Notes under the pieces: model-generated | Told to the model about the DNA's origin: nothing | Seen by the model: the letters and a program-made list of their open reading frames with translations, nothing else | Database searches by the model: none | Part shown: positions 8,019 to 17,623 of the stretch, piece by piece | Position numbering within the stretch: the stretch's first letter is position 1 | Layout of the letters: each line of letters starts with the position of its first letter | NCBI GenBank assembly: GCA_016872605.1 | Contig: VGZI01000005.1 | Coordinates: 1-64,000 of the forward strand | DNA length: 64,000 bases | Direction: 5' to 3' | DNA from: Planctomycetota bacterium | GTDB lineage: Bacteria > Planctomycetota > Planctomycetia > Gemmatales > Gemmataceae | Program-made: the position numbers and the translations under genes

Positions 8019-9992
8019 ATGGACCACGACCAGTCGGCGCCCAAGGAAAATCCACAGGAGTCGCATGGCCATACGCAGAGCTTTTGGCTCTGGGTGATGT
8101 GCTTGACCGGCGTCGATTACTTCAGCACGCTGGGCTACCAGCCGTCGATCGCGTTCGAGGCGACCGGCATTTTGACGCCGTTCGCGACCATGATCCTGGT
8201 GGTTGTGACTCTGTTCGGCGCCTTGCCCGTGTATTCTTACGTGGCCGGAAAATCGCCGTACGGCCAGGGCTCGATCGCCATGCTGGAGAAGCTGATGCAT
8301 GGGTGGACGGCCAAGCTACTCGTGCTCATCCTGCTCGGTTTTGCCGCCACCGATTTCGTTATCACCAAGACTCTGTCGGCGGCCGACGCGGCCAAGCACA
8401 TTATCGAGAACCCCATTCTGAAGGGACGACTGACCTGGGATGGCGCCCAGATGGCGATCACGATGTTTCTGCTCGTCATGCTCGGCGCCATGTTCCTGCG
8501 TGGATTCACGGAAGTGATCGGCCTGGCCGTGGGCATTGTCGGGGCCTATCTACTGCTCAATCTGATCGTAGTCGGCAGCGGGTTGCACTATCTGAGCCAG
8601 CATGGCGAGCACTTCGATCACTGGCTTGCCGAAGTCGAAGCGGGGCGCTGGCATTTTGAGCATCACTTCGGGACGAGCGCTTCACCGTGGCACATCGCTC
8701 TCGTATGCGTGCTCCTTTTCCCAAGCCTGGCCTTGGGTCTGAGCGGATTCGAAACGGGTGTCGCCGTCATGCCGCTCGTTCAGGGAGACACCGGCGAGAG
8801 CGCCGCGGAGCCAAATGGACGCATTCGCAACACCCGGTACCTGCTTCTCACGGCTGCGCTGATCATGTCCGCGTTTCTCTTGGGATCATCGTTGGTGGTC
8901 AGCACACTGATCTCCCCGTCGGCGCTGGAGAAAAATGGCCCTGCCTTCGAAAGGGCGCTCGCATATTTAGCGCATGGCGAAAAGCTGATCGATGGTTCGC
9001 CTGGGTCGCAAATCAATCCGATGTTCGGGTTCGCCTTCGGCACGATCTATGACATCAGTACGGTAGTGATTCTCTGGTTCGCCGGCGCGAGCGCCATGGC
9101 GGGGTTGCTCAACCTCGTGCCGCAGTATCTGCCACGCTACGGCATGGCGCCCGATTGGGCCGGCGCCATTCGGCCTCTCGTTGTCTTGTTCACGGTCATC
9201 AATCTGTTTGTGACCTGGCAATTCAACGCCTCCGTGCAAGCCCAGAGCAACGCCTACGCGACGGGCGTCTTGATGCTCATGACGAGCGCCTGCGTCGCCA
9301 CCCTGATCGATCGGTGGCGCGAGAACGAAGGACCATGGTATGTGCGCCTATCGTGGCCGTTTGCGCTCATCACGGTGGTCTTCGTCTACACCACGCTCGC
9401 CAACATGATCGAGAAGCCGGATGGGTTGGTTATCGCCCTATGGTTCATCTTCGCCATCGTGGTCTCGTCGATCGTCTCGCGTTTCATGCGCAGCACGGAG
9501 CTGCGCATCCAAGGGCTGGAGTTCGTTGACGCCCAGTCGCACTTCCTGTGGGATAGCATGAAGATGCTGGAGTTCCCTGTGCTCGTCCCGCACCGGCCAG
9601 GCAGCCGCAGCATCCGCGAGAAGGAGGAATCGATCCGCAAAGAACATCGGCTCGGGCCGGAGGTCCCGATCGTTTTCATCGAGGCAAACCTCGGCGACAC
9701 CAGCGAGTTCTATCAGACGCCGGTGATCGAAGTGACGCAGGAAGAAGGCGTGTTCATTCTGCGGATCCATCGCTGTGCTTCGATCGCGCACACGATCGCG
9801 GCCATGGCGCTAGAACTGTCAAAGGTGGGCACGCCGCCGGAAATACACTTCGGCTGGTCCGACGAAAGCCCCATAGCGGCCAACATCGGGTTCTTGCTGT
9901 TCGGCCAAGGGAATGTCCCGTGGCTTGTGCGCGAGTTGATTCTCGAAGCCGAGCCCGATCCGGCGAAGCAACCACGCGTGGTCATCGGTTAG
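8019..9992 (+). CDS. APC-superfamily transporter with long C-terminal cytoplasmic region
   Basis: The 657-residue inner-membrane protein has about twelve hydrophobic helices. It opens with LWVMCLTGVDYFSTLGYQPSIAFEATG, a segment typical of the amino-acid permease (APC) fold also seen in KUP/KtrB-like and COG0531 carriers. The last 150 residues (after RFMRSTELRIQGLEFVD) are soluble and may regulate transport. ATG 8019 is preferred to the TTG at 8013; neither has a good Shine-Dalgarno. The substrate cannot be read from sequence: amino acids or potassium are both plausible. It is a single gene. Confidence 0.75.
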   Translation: MDHDQSAPKENPQESHGHTQSFWLWVMCLTGVDYFSTLGYQPSIAFEATGILTPFATMILVVVTLFGALPVYSYVAGKSPYGQGSIAMLEKLMHGWTAKLLVLILLGFAATDFVITKTLSAADAAKHIIENPILKGRLTWDGAQMAITMFLLVMLGAMFLRGFTEVIGLAVGIVGAYLLLNLIVVGSGLHYLSQHGEHFDHWLAEVEAGRWHFEHHFGTSASPWHIALVCVLLFPSLALGLSGFETGVAVMPLVQGDTGESAAEPNGRIRNTRYLLLTAALIMSAFLLGSSLVVSTLISPSALEKNGPAFERALAYLAHGEKLIDGSPGSQINPMFGFAFGTIYDISTVVILWFAGASAMAGLLNLVPQYLPRYGMAPDWAGAIRPLVVLFTVINLFVTWQFNASVQAQSNAYATGVLMLMTSACVATLIDRWRENEGPWYVRLSWPFALITVVFVYTTLANMIEKPDGLVIALWFIFAIVVSSIVSRFMRSTELRIQGLEFVDAQSHFLWDSMKMLEFPVLVPHRPGSRSIREKEESIRKEHRLGPEVPIVFIEANLGDTSEFYQTPVIEVTQEEGVFILRIHRCASIAHTIAAMALELSKVGTPPEIHFGWSDESPIAANIGFLLFGQGNVPWLVRELILEAEPDPAKQPRVVIG

Positions 9993-10217
9993 CATCATAG
10001 TCGAGCCCTATCGGCAACGATGCTCCAATGTATCGAATTAGCCAGTGCCATTTCTCAATGTGGTCAAAGAGGCCTGCAACGCATTTTTCATGCGCAACTC
10101 CGTTGGCCAACGGCACGTGTGCGTATTCGTTGCACACAGGCACTCTCACACCCCACTCCCGAAATGCAATGAATCGTGGAAAAAAGGGGCAATAGCTGCG
10201 TCCGCTGCGTCCCTCGG

Positions 10218-10757
10218 TCATGCGGTCGCGGACATTCTCAGGATCACGTCAGCAGCCACCCCGATGTCGGAAGCTACGAATGCGGGAAATTGAAGTTCTG
10301 CCCGATGCTTCACGCCGTGGCCGGTGAGAACGTAGACTCCCGTTGCCCCCACAGCGTGTGCCAATGCGATGTCCGAGGGGTGATCGCCAACGACAAAGGA
10401 CCTGGCGAGATCAATCTCAAAATCGCGCTCCGCAATCCTGAGAAAATAAGGACTCGGTTTCATGCACGCGCAGGCGTCCGATCGCTGATGAGGGCAACAG
10501 TAGACGTCTCGGATGGTCGTCCCAGCCGCGGCAAGACATTGCACGACATGATGGTTGACAGCGTCCGCTTCCTCTGAGCGGATCTGACCCTTGGCAATTC
10601 CGCTCTGGTTCGTGACGATAAACAGCACGAAGTCGCCAAGGCGCCGCAGGGCCGAGAATGTCTGCGGGTAGAACAGAACCTGAGCAGCCTCGCGAAGATA
10701 TCCCGCATCTTCGATGATGGTACCGTCGCGGTCGAGAAATACTGCTGGTTTCTTCAT
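10218..10757 (-). CDS. gmhB: D-glycero-D-manno-heptose-1,7-bisphosphate 7-phosphatase
   Basis: This 179-residue HAD-superfamily (class III) phosphatase removes the C7 phosphate of heptose bisphosphate during ADP-heptose synthesis for the LPS core. The HAD motifs are FLDRDGTIIEDAGYL (motif I), FIVTNQSGIAKG (motif II) and FVVGDHPSDIALA (motif III/IV). A zinc-type cluster CCPHQRSDACACMKP lies in the insert typical of GmhB. Length matches the family. No Shine-Dalgarno is evident, but the protein begins right at the motif. Other heptose genes are absent from the window. A histidinol-phosphatase-like role is a less likely alternative. Confidence 0.88.
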   Translation of the reverse strand: MKKPAVFLDRDGTIIEDAGYLREAAQVLFYPQTFSALRRLGDFVLFIVTNQSGIAKGQIRSEEADAVNHHVVQCLAAAGTTIRDVYCCPHQRSDACACMKPSPYFLRIAERDFEIDLARSFVVGDHPSDIALAHAVGATGVYVLTGHGVKHRAELQFPAFVASDIGVAADVILRMSATA

Positions 10758-10831
10758 AAGGAATTTTCAAGTGGGCGCCGAACATATGCAGCTTTGGTGG
10801 GAAGTATCCTGTCGTTTTCGAGGGATCGACT

Positions 10832-11779
10832 CTAACGCGCGTCTTCGCCTGGCGATTCATTTTCCATCGACGCATGCCTCGCCTCCAGCAAACCGATCAG
10901 ATTCCGCTCGATGGTTGCCGAAATGTCGCCGAGCGGTAGGTGACTCAGGTTCGTCTCGTCAAACGGGTTCTGCAGTTCAACACCGATCTGATCCAACGAA
11001 ATGAGCGGATAGGCGACTAGCATCGTGACAACCGGAATGAGCCAGTAACTGTCGATCCAGTAACTGTCGATGCGGTGCAAGAGTACGAAGGGCAACATCA
11101 GCAAGAAAAGACAGATAAACCGCCGAATTTTGATGTCGTACACAAGCGGCAACGGCGTCCTGAGGATGCGTTCACAGGCGCCGATGTGGTCGATGAGTGC
11201 CGCCCGTTCCCGGTCCACCTGCATGAACGCGAATCGGTCCATGTCGTAGCTATCGCTGGCTTCCTGAAGGAGGTCGGCAAGTTTCAGGGCAACGAAGCTC
11301 GGCATGTGAGATGATGCGGCAACTTGGTTCGAAGCCTCCTGGCCGACCAATGCCGTCACTTCCGGCGACGGCGGCTCGCCGCGCAAGCTGCAACGTGCGA
11401 TATGGGGGAACGCCGCCGCCCACTCGATGAATTTCTCGTTCCACTCCTGGTTGGCTGGGCCATACGACAATGCGCTGATAGCCACGTTGCGGCATTGATT
11501 CACGATTCCGCCCCACAACTTGCGAGCTTCCCACCACCGATCGTATCCGGCATTCGTCCGCAAGATGAGAAGCAACCCCAACGCTGCCCCCGCAAACTCA
11601 AAGGGGGCGATTTCCAGTCCGATGTCGATCTGCCACTGGCGTTGCAGCAGCCATGCCAGCACGCTGACCGCCGTGGCGAAAACGCCGAAGGCGACCACGT
11701 AGGGACTGACAAGGGGGGTAACCGATCCCTGGAGTGCGAACGCGTGACCCCAAAATCCTTCACGGTCTTGAAAAATCAC
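10832..11779 (-). CDS. Bestrophin-family (UPF0187) anion channel
   Basis: The 315-residue membrane protein matches bacterial bestrophins: an N-terminal helix pair, the LRTNAGYDRWWEARKLWGGIVNQCRN segment and the ERILRTPLPLVYDIKIRRF stretch. It is expected to form a pentameric chloride or other anion channel in the inner membrane. The GTG start at 11779 has GGAG six bases upstream. A tandem 15-bp duplication (11042-11056 and 11057-11071) gives IDSYWIDSYW before a transmembrane helix. It is near, but separately spaced from, the carbonic anhydrase gene; both would affect anion and bicarbonate balance, which is inference. Confidence 0.85.
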   Translation of the reverse strand: MIFQDREGFWGHAFALQGSVTPLVSPYVVAFGVFATAVSVLAWLLQRQWQIDIGLEIAPFEFAGAALGLLLILRTNAGYDRWWEARKLWGGIVNQCRNVAISALSYGPANQEWNEKFIEWAAAFPHIARCSLRGEPPSPEVTALVGQEASNQVAASSHMPSFVALKLADLLQEASDSYDMDRFAFMQVDRERAALIDHIGACERILRTPLPLVYDIKIRRFICLFLLMLPFVLLHRIDSYWIDSYWLIPVVTMLVAYPLISLDQIGVELQNPFDETNLSHLPLGDISATIERNLIGLLEARHASMENESPGEDAR

Positions 11780-11789
11780 TCCGGCACTC

Positions 11790-11898
11790 CCGTTCCGAGT
11801 TGTAGCGAGGGGCGAGATGAGGGGGGTGAGGGGCGAGGAAAAACACGTTATTGTCTTCTCTCGGCCCTCGCCCCTCCGATCTTTCCCCTCGCCCTCGG
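11790..11898. repeat. G/C-strand repeat between bestrophin and carbonic anhydrase genes
   Basis: GAGGGGCGAG-type sequence occurs twice on one side (about 11807-11840) and its complement CTCGCCCCTC about 40 bases later. This makes a long imperfect inverted repeat. It resembles the other intergenic palindromes of the window and could end transcription of the carbonic anhydrase gene. Confidence 0.45.
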
Positions 11899-12570
11899 TT
11901 ATATCGCCGAGGCGGTTCGACGCCGCACGGCGGATTCACTTGGCTGATACTGATACTGAGCCAAGGGGACAAACTGCCCGCTCGTCATGTCGTAAGCGAA
12001 AACCTCGCCGGTTTCGATCTTGTACACCCAGCCATGCAAGTGCAGGTCGCCCCGTACCAATCGAGACGCGACCGACGGAAGCGTTCGCAAGTTCTCAAGT
12101 TGCACCAGCACGTTTTCTTCGACCGTTGCCGTCACGAGACGATCACCCTCCAGATGTCGGTAGTTGTCGCGCACGATGCGGCGCGTGGTTTCGGCATGCG
12201 ACAACCATGACGCGACGGACGGGAGCGAAGCCACCGTTTCAGGTTGCAACAACCCTTTCATGGCCCCGCAGTGAGAGTGACCGCAAATGATGATGTCCTT
12301 CACGCCGAGGGCCGCGACGGCAAACTCGATGGTCGCCGCCTCCCCACCGTTTGCCGCACCGTGTGGTGGTACGATGTTCCCGGCGTTTCGGAGGATGAAC
12401 AAGTCGCCCGGCTTGGAGCGGGTGAGCAGGTTCGGGTCGATGCGGGAGTCGGAACAGGTGATGAACAGGGTGTCGGGGTTCTGCCCCTTCGCCAACTGCT
12501 CAAACAATCCTTGCATCGGGCGGAAGTCCTCGTCTCGGAATTGGTGAATACCCTGAATCAGCTTTTGCAT
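11899..12570 (-). CDS. Beta-class carbonic anhydrase
   Basis: The 223-residue cytoplasmic zinc enzyme interconverts CO2 and bicarbonate. Zinc ligands are visible: Cys39 and Asp41 in CSDSRID, His98 and Cys101 in [13 protein letters not shown] and [12 protein letters not shown] are the other signature segments. The start at 12570 has GGAGG about 11 bases upstream and fits the family length; the frame to 12693 lacks homology. It lies 144 bases downstream of, and in the same direction as, the ArsR regulator, so co-transcription is likely. Confidence 0.92.
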   Translation of the reverse strand: MQKLIQGIHQFRDEDFRPMQGLFEQLAKGQNPDTLFITCSDSRIDPNLLTRSKPGDLFILRNAGNIVPPHGAANGGEAATIEFAVAALGVKDIIICGHSHCGAMKGLLQPETVASLPSVASWLSHAETTRRIVRDNYRHLEGDRLVTATVEENVLVQLENLRTLPSVASRLVRGDLHLHGWVYKIETGEVFAYDMTSGQFVPLAQYQYQPSESAVRRRTASAI

Positions 12571-12714
12571 GGTCTGTTCGTGCCTCCATGAGGGGAGCCT
12601 GGGTGGCGATTGTTTGGTCACTAAGAGCGTCCAAAGAAATGAAGTAGGACCGCTCTCCTGAGCCGTCCGGCCGGGTCTGGAGACCCGTCCCACGTCATTT
12701 TTTGAGCCTCTAAC

Positions 12715-13068
12715 TCAGTTTGCAGCCCATTCTTTGCGAGCCTTGCCTATGGCTTTGCGAAGCTCATCGCCCACCACCGTCTCCTTTTCCAGAAACCGGG
12801 TTGCTTCCAGCAACCAGGCGGCGATTTCGGGCTGGCGCAATTGGTAGTAAACATGGCGTCCTTCGCGCCGCTCGGAAACCAGCCGGCTGGCACGCAGAAC
12901 CATCAGGTGTTGCGACACTCCCGAATGGCTGATACCGAGCGCCTCTTGCAACGAGTTCACGTCGCGTTCTCCGTCCCGAAGCTCTTCAATGATGCGGATG
13001 CGGTGGGGATGCGACAAAACGCCCAAGAACTCGGCAAGTTCTTTCGTAACCAAAGCGCGGTGCGGCAT
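12715..13068 (-). CDS. ArsR/SmtB-family transcriptional regulator
   Basis: This 117-residue protein is a winged-helix repressor: LAEFLGVLSHPHRIRIIEELRDGERDVNSLQEALGISHSGVSQHLMVLRASRLVSERREGRHVYYQL covers the HTH and wing. The ELRDGE position lacks the usual metal-binding ELCVCDL cysteines, so it may sense something other than a metal through that site. The start at 13068 follows AGAGGT. An AT-rich palindrome just upstream (13093-13108) fits autoregulation. The carbonic anhydrase gene follows. Confidence 0.9.
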   Translation of the reverse strand: MPHRALVTKELAEFLGVLSHPHRIRIIEELRDGERDVNSLQEALGISHSGVSQHLMVLRASRLVSERREGRHVYYQLRQPEIAAWLLEATRFLEKETVVGDELRKAIGKARKEWAAN

Positions 13069-13092
13069 GGCATCGACCTCTTGAATTGTTAG

Positions 13093-13108
13093 ATTCAAAC
13101 ATTTGAAT
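13093..13108. promoter_or_regulatory. Probable ArsR operator
   Basis: ATTCAAACATTTGAAT is a perfect 7-2-7 palindrome, 24 bases upstream of the arsR-like start and inside a strikingly AT-rich stretch (13085-13145) in otherwise GC-rich DNA. ArsR/SmtB operators commonly have this ATTCAAnnnnTTGAAT form. It probably overlaps the arsR promoter. Confidence 0.65.
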
Positions 13109-13223
13109 ATAAAAATATACAAATATTACTACCTGGATATGTATCTGTCAAGGGATAGCGGAAAAAAACTGCGACAAAAGCGTCGGGAGCGATGGCCCCG
13201 CGCGAACGCTAAACGAAGACGTG

Positions 13224-16200
13224 TCATTCCCGCCGCAATGCCGTCAGCACCGGCGTTTGCAGCGTCGACCAAACCGCGAGAATCGCCGAGATCAATCCAG
13301 TGCCGGCAACGAGCGCCAGGAGCAACCCGATGCGGCTCCAGAGACTTGCAGCGCCGGCGCCGGTGAGATAAGGGGCGACGGCCAGAAGCGCTGACGCCGT
13401 TCCCGCCGCCAGGCCGCACACGAGCAAGAAAACATTTTCCACGAGCACTAGCCACGCCAGTTGGCCGGATCGGAAGCCGAGCGCTTGCAACAAGGCCAAC
13501 TCCGCACGGCGTTCCCAGACGCCGCGCAGTAGCACAATCGCCAGGCCGACGGCGCCCAAGACGAGCCCCAGCCCGCCCAGGGCCTGGAATGTCGCCAAGT
13601 ACATATTGCGCACCGCCAGGTAGCCGCGGATGCGCTCCGCTGTCGTCTGCACATCCATGTTGAATGCTTCGAGTCCTTTACCCAAATCTTGTTCGATCGT
13701 CTTGAGCTTGGCGGGGTCAGGCTCACCCGTGTCGATGAGCAAGAACGAATACCCCGTCTGTTGCGGATAGAGCGACAGAAACGCCTTCTCGCCGACGATA
13801 ATCTCGCTCTGGAAAATGCTGGCGTTCAATAGGCCGACGATGCGCAGCTTGCACGGCTTCCCCTCGGCATCGTTGACTTCAACGATGCTGCCCAGCGGTG
13901 TCTTCAGCGTCCAGTCAGCTGTGTTGGCGTCGATAATGGCGGGAATGGCGTCGTCGCCGGTTTGTTTCAACTGCAGCCACGGATTCGCCTTCTCCTCGGC
14001 CGATTGCGCCAGCGATGCCGCAAAGTCGAATCCGCCGCGCTCGATTAACGCGGTCGAAAAGCTGACGACGCGCGGCTTCAGCGGCTTGTAGAGATTCAGG
14101 CAGCTCGCGTCATCGCCCGGCTGTACGCGGCACGGATGCACGACGACCTTCGCCAGCGCCGCCGTGTCGAGCCGATAGGCGTCGCGAACCTTCGGATTGT
14201 TGAGATCCTCGAAAATCGGCAAGTTGCCTTCCGCGACGAGCGTGAAACCGCCGCTGCCGCCTGTCTTCAGGTGAAAGCTCTTGTCCGTGTCCGCATGAAA
14301 CGACTCGACGGCCACGATAAGAAACGAGGCCGCCCCGAGCAGCCCGACGGTGAGTACGCTGCGCACGAGATGCCGGCCGGCGTTGCGCATGCCCAGCCCC
14401 GTGAGCGTTGGCTGCGGCGAACTCGCCTGGCCGAGGAGCTTGAGCCCGTTCCACGCTCCCGCGAGGCACGCCATCAACAACAGCGCCCCGCCGCCGAAGA
14501 AGCAGCCCGCTTGCCCCTCCGTCGATGCCACGAAGCGGGCCGAGATCGCCAACGCCATCGCGCCGACCAGCCCGATTGGGACCAGCCAGCGGCTCCAGCC
14601 AAGCTCACTGTCGTCCAGTCCGCTCGCCTGCGTCGTCTCGCCGGACAAGAGTGAGCGCGGCGGCAAGTCTCCGAGCACGCGCGTCGCCCACCATAATGTG
14701 ACGACGCTCACCAAAAGCGATGCGGAATAACCGATGAACAAGCTCATCGGCTCGGCATGCAGGCGCAAGAAGTCCAGATTTGCGCCGCCGGGCCAGTTGA
14801 CGGAGAGCATCTTGAGCATCAGGTCCGCGTACCAAAGCGCCCCGGCCAGGCCGACGCCGCTGCCAATGGCCGCGATGACGACACCTTCGCCGAGCAGAAG
14901 AAAAACTACGCGCGACGGCGCCCAGCCGATCGCTAACAGCAACCCGATCTCCGCGGCGCGGCGGTCGATGTTCAGCCTAACGAGAAGTCCGACCAGAAGC
15001 AGCGACGAGACGATGAGGAAGAAGCTGAAGTAAAGAAAATACTCGCCGAAATCAGTGGTCCCGGCACTGGCCGCCACGGCGCTTTCGCGCACTGGCTGAA
15101 ACACGAAACCGCCTTGCTCCGGCTTCAGCGCCCTCAGGAACGCGTCCGGCAGCGTTTCCGGCAACTCGCGACCCCCTTTCGCGTGCACTTGAATCGACGT
15201 CAACGCGCCGAAGCGGTTCTTCCAGAGCTCCTGCGCTCGCTTCAAATTGATGTAGGCGCGCGGCGTTGTGCGATAGCGCTTCGAGAATGCGATGTCCGCC
15301 GTCTTGTTGCGCGAAGGGTCATACGGAAACGGCGGATTCACCCAGTTGGTGACGTCGAGCTTATCCGTCACGCCCGGCACTTCCGGCACAAGATCGGGAT
15401 CGTCGAGCACGCCTTCGATCTTTTCAACCGCCTGAACAATGAACTTCTCTGACGTGAGTTGCAACTGGTTCTTCTCGTCCGGAACATAGTACGACACGGT
15501 GAGCGCGGACCCCGGTTTGGCTTGCAGCGGCGAACCGGGCCAGGTCGTCAAAAGGACCTGATCGTCGGCCAAAGCGTATTTCTCCTTGCCGTCCTTAGTG
15601 AGTACGCGGCGATCGTCGCTGGCGATGATCGAATACGGCACCTCCGCTTTGCCGTCGGAGATGGTGTCGGCCAGGTAGATGAGCAACGGCGTGATGCGCC
15701 AACGCGGGACTTTGTCGAGGTCATGCCGTTCCGGAACGAGAGATTCCATCGCCTCGACGACACGAGGTTCCAGGAGCATGCGCCGGCTTGCCAGCACATG
15801 GTAATCGCGATGCTGCTTGTAATACTCGACGACGTCGTCCTTCTTCAGCACGCCCCCGTTTTTCAGGGCTGTCTCCACGAGAGCGTCGGGCACGCGATTG
15901 ACGAACGGTTTGCCGAGCTTGTCGCGCCAGTTCTTCTGCGGGATCTGCACCTCGCCCGGCTTCTTGGCGAGCATGCGAAAAAACGCCTCGGCCCGGTCGG
16001 CGGGCGAACGATAACGCAGGCCCCAGTCGTCGAGCTTCAGTTGCTTTTGCAGATCGGCGCTCAAGCTGGGCTTGGCGTCGGCAACGAGGATCGCGTTAAT
16101 TTCGCCGGCGAGTTCGAGCTTTTGCTGCAAGAAACGCAACGGCACGAAAACGTTGCGCACCGGTTCCGGCGTCGGCTTGAGAGAAAAGCTGCCAATCCCC

Positions 16201-16760
16201 TCGTCGATGACGACGCGGCGGACCTTCACCGTCACCGGCTGAATCACGTCGCCGGCCTTGCGCTTGCCCATCAGCGTTTCGCCCGGCGCGGCACTGCCGG
16301 CTTGCACATTGAGCCGAAGCATGCTGCCAATGGAGGCGCCGAGCGCGGACGCCAGCGAGCTATTGATCACAACGTCGGCATCGCCTGACGACCAATCGAC
16401 ATCGCCGGCCGACTTGCGATCGGGCCAAAATGAGGCATCGACGCCAAAGACATTGACGCGGCCGACTCGCTTCTCATCGCCCGAGAAGGACGCGCTGCCC
16501 TGGAGCATGAGCACCGGGGCACGCTTGCCGGCCGAGACTTCGCGCGCAAGCTGCTCGCGGAAGAATCGGCCCGGCGTCATGGCGTCCTCGACCCAGCCGA
16601 GCCGACCCAGGGTCAACGCCTTCAGACTGCCGCGCAAGGAGTCGCCGACGAGCAGAGCGCCGGTGAGCACGGCACTGCCCAGGACGATGCCAAGGAAGAC
16701 GGCGACGTTGCCGCGCCAATGGTAGAACAGATTGCGAACCAGCAGCTGGAAGAAGGTCAT
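13224..16760 (-). CDS. ABC transporter permease, FtsX/MacB-like, duplicated domains
   Basis: The 1178-residue inner-membrane protein has an N-terminal helix (VRNLFYHWRGNVAVFLGIVLGSAVLTGALLVGDSLRG), a large periplasmic domain, and two FtsX-type permease regions near residues 600-760 and 1070-1178. The last ends with TGLISAILAVWSTLQTPVLTALRRE. The architecture fits permeases that extract lipophilic substrates or lipoproteins, or macrolide-type exporters. The ATG at 16760 overlaps the ATPase stop (ATGA), so the two are translationally coupled. Substrate is unknown. Confidence 0.88.
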   Translation of the reverse strand: MTFFQLLVRNLFYHWRGNVAVFLGIVLGSAVLTGALLVGDSLRGSLKALTLGRLGWVEDAMTPGRFFREQLAREVSAGKRAPVLMLQGSASFSGDEKRVGRVNVFGVDASFWPDRKSAGDVDWSSGDADVVINSSLASALGASIGSMLRLNVQAGSAAPGETLMGKRKAGDVIQPVTVKVRRVVIDEGIGSFSLKPTPEPVRNVFVPLRFLQQKLELAGEINAILVADAKPSLSADLQKQLKLDDWGLRYRSPADRAEAFFRMLAKKPGEVQIPQKNWRDKLGKPFVNRVPDALVETALKNGGVLKKDDVVEYYKQHRDYHVLASRRMLLEPRVVEAMESLVPERHDLDKVPRWRITPLLIYLADTISDGKAEVPYSIIASDDRRVLTKDGKEKYALADDQVLLTTWPGSPLQAKPGSALTVSYYVPDEKNQLQLTSEKFIVQAVEKIEGVLDDPDLVPEVPGVTDKLDVTNWVNPPFPYDPSRNKTADIAFSKRYRTTPRAYINLKRAQELWKNRFGALTSIQVHAKGGRELPETLPDAFLRALKPEQGGFVFQPVRESAVAASAGTTDFGEYFLYFSFFLIVSSLLLVGLLVRLNIDRRAAEIGLLLAIGWAPSRVVFLLLGEGVVIAAIGSGVGLAGALWYADLMLKMLSVNWPGGANLDFLRLHAEPMSLFIGYSASLLVSVVTLWWATRVLGDLPPRSLLSGETTQASGLDDSELGWSRWLVPIGLVGAMALAISARFVASTEGQAGCFFGGGALLLMACLAGAWNGLKLLGQASSPQPTLTGLGMRNAGRHLVRSVLTVGLLGAASFLIVAVESFHADTDKSFHLKTGGSGGFTLVAEGNLPIFEDLNNPKVRDAYRLDTAALAKVVVHPCRVQPGDDASCLNLYKPLKPRVVSFSTALIERGGFDFAASLAQSAEEKANPWLQLKQTGDDAIPAIIDANTADWTLKTPLGSIVEVNDAEGKPCKLRIVGLLNASIFQSEIIVGEKAFLSLYPQQTGYSFLLIDTGEPDPAKLKTIEQDLGKGLEAFNMDVQTTAERIRGYLAVRNMYLATFQALGGLGLVLGAVGLAIVLLRGVWERRAELALLQALGFRSGQLAWLVLVENVFLLVCGLAAGTASALLAVAPYLTGAGAASLWSRIGLLLALVAGTGLISAILAVWSTLQTPVLTALRRE

Positions 16761-17436
16761 GCCTGACCTCCGCACCAGGGGGCGAGAGCGCCGTCGAGCA
16801 TTTCCAGCTGTTTCGGGAGCGTTCGGGCCAGCTCGACGCTATGCGTGACGACGATGAGCATCGTTTTCTCTTGCTGGTGCATCTCGACGAGCAGTTGCCC
16901 GACCGTCTGGGCCGTCTTGCGATCGAGATTGCCCGTCGGCTCGTCGGCGAGCACCAGGAGCGGCTTGTGAATCAGGGCGCGCGCGACGGCGACGCGTTGC
17001 CGTTCACCGCCGGACAGTTCCGCAGGCCGATGATCGAGCCGACCGGCCAGCCCGACCCGCGCCAGCAATTCGCGAGCCCGCGCCTCGTAGGAATCGCCGC
17101 CGTCGGCCAGCGTCGGGATGAGTACGTTCTCAAGCACGGAACACTGGGGCAACAGGTGATGGTCCTGAAACACGAAGCCAATCGATCGATTTCGAAAATG
17201 CGCCAACTCCGCGTCGGACAGCGAGAACGGCTCCTGATCGCCAAGCTTGTAGGCCCCGGCGGTGGGGCGTTCGAGCGTGCCGAGTAGATAGAGCAACGTG
17301 CTTTTTCCTGATCCGGACGGGCCGAGGATAGCAAGAGCGTCGCCAGGCTGCATGGTGAGATTGACATCGCGCAAGACGGTGAGTTCGCCGTCGCGAATGG
17401 GATAACTCTTGCTCAGATTCTGCAGAGTAAGGCTCA
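16757..17436 (-). CDS. ABC transporter ATP-binding protein (LolD/MacB type)
   Basis: The 226-residue ATPase has Walker A GPSGSGKSTLL, signature LSGGERQRVAVARAL, Walker B LLVLADEPTGNLD and the switch histidine in IVVTHSVELA. FQDHHLLPQCSVLENVLIPTL is typical of the LolD/FtsE/MacB group. The start at 17436 is where homology begins; the frame upstream reads through a palindromic repeat. It overlaps the permease by four bases, forming a two-gene exporter unit. Confidence 0.92.
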
Positions 17437-17500
17437 TGCGGCCTATTGTATGGGCGCGCCTGGCGTTTTCGCTTGATCCCCGCATGCCGTCAGCGGTTGG

Positions 17501-17574
17501 AAAAGCAGAGAGCGCAAAGAGCGCGGAGAGCAAAACCGAAACACTCTCTGCGCTCTCTGCACACTCTGCGTTTT
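17501..17574. repeat. Palindrome of the GCAGAG family (copy 1)
   Basis: Two arms of about 30 bases made of CGCAGAG/GCGCGGAG units face each other (17501-17530 and 17543-17573). Related copies are at 22554-22630 and 60654-60720. This copy lies between the divergent ABC ATPase and HtrA genes. Confidence 0.75.
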
Positions 17575-17623
17575 CCATGCGATAAGATAAGGAATGAGTT
17601 GGTCGTACCTTGGAGCACTTCCG

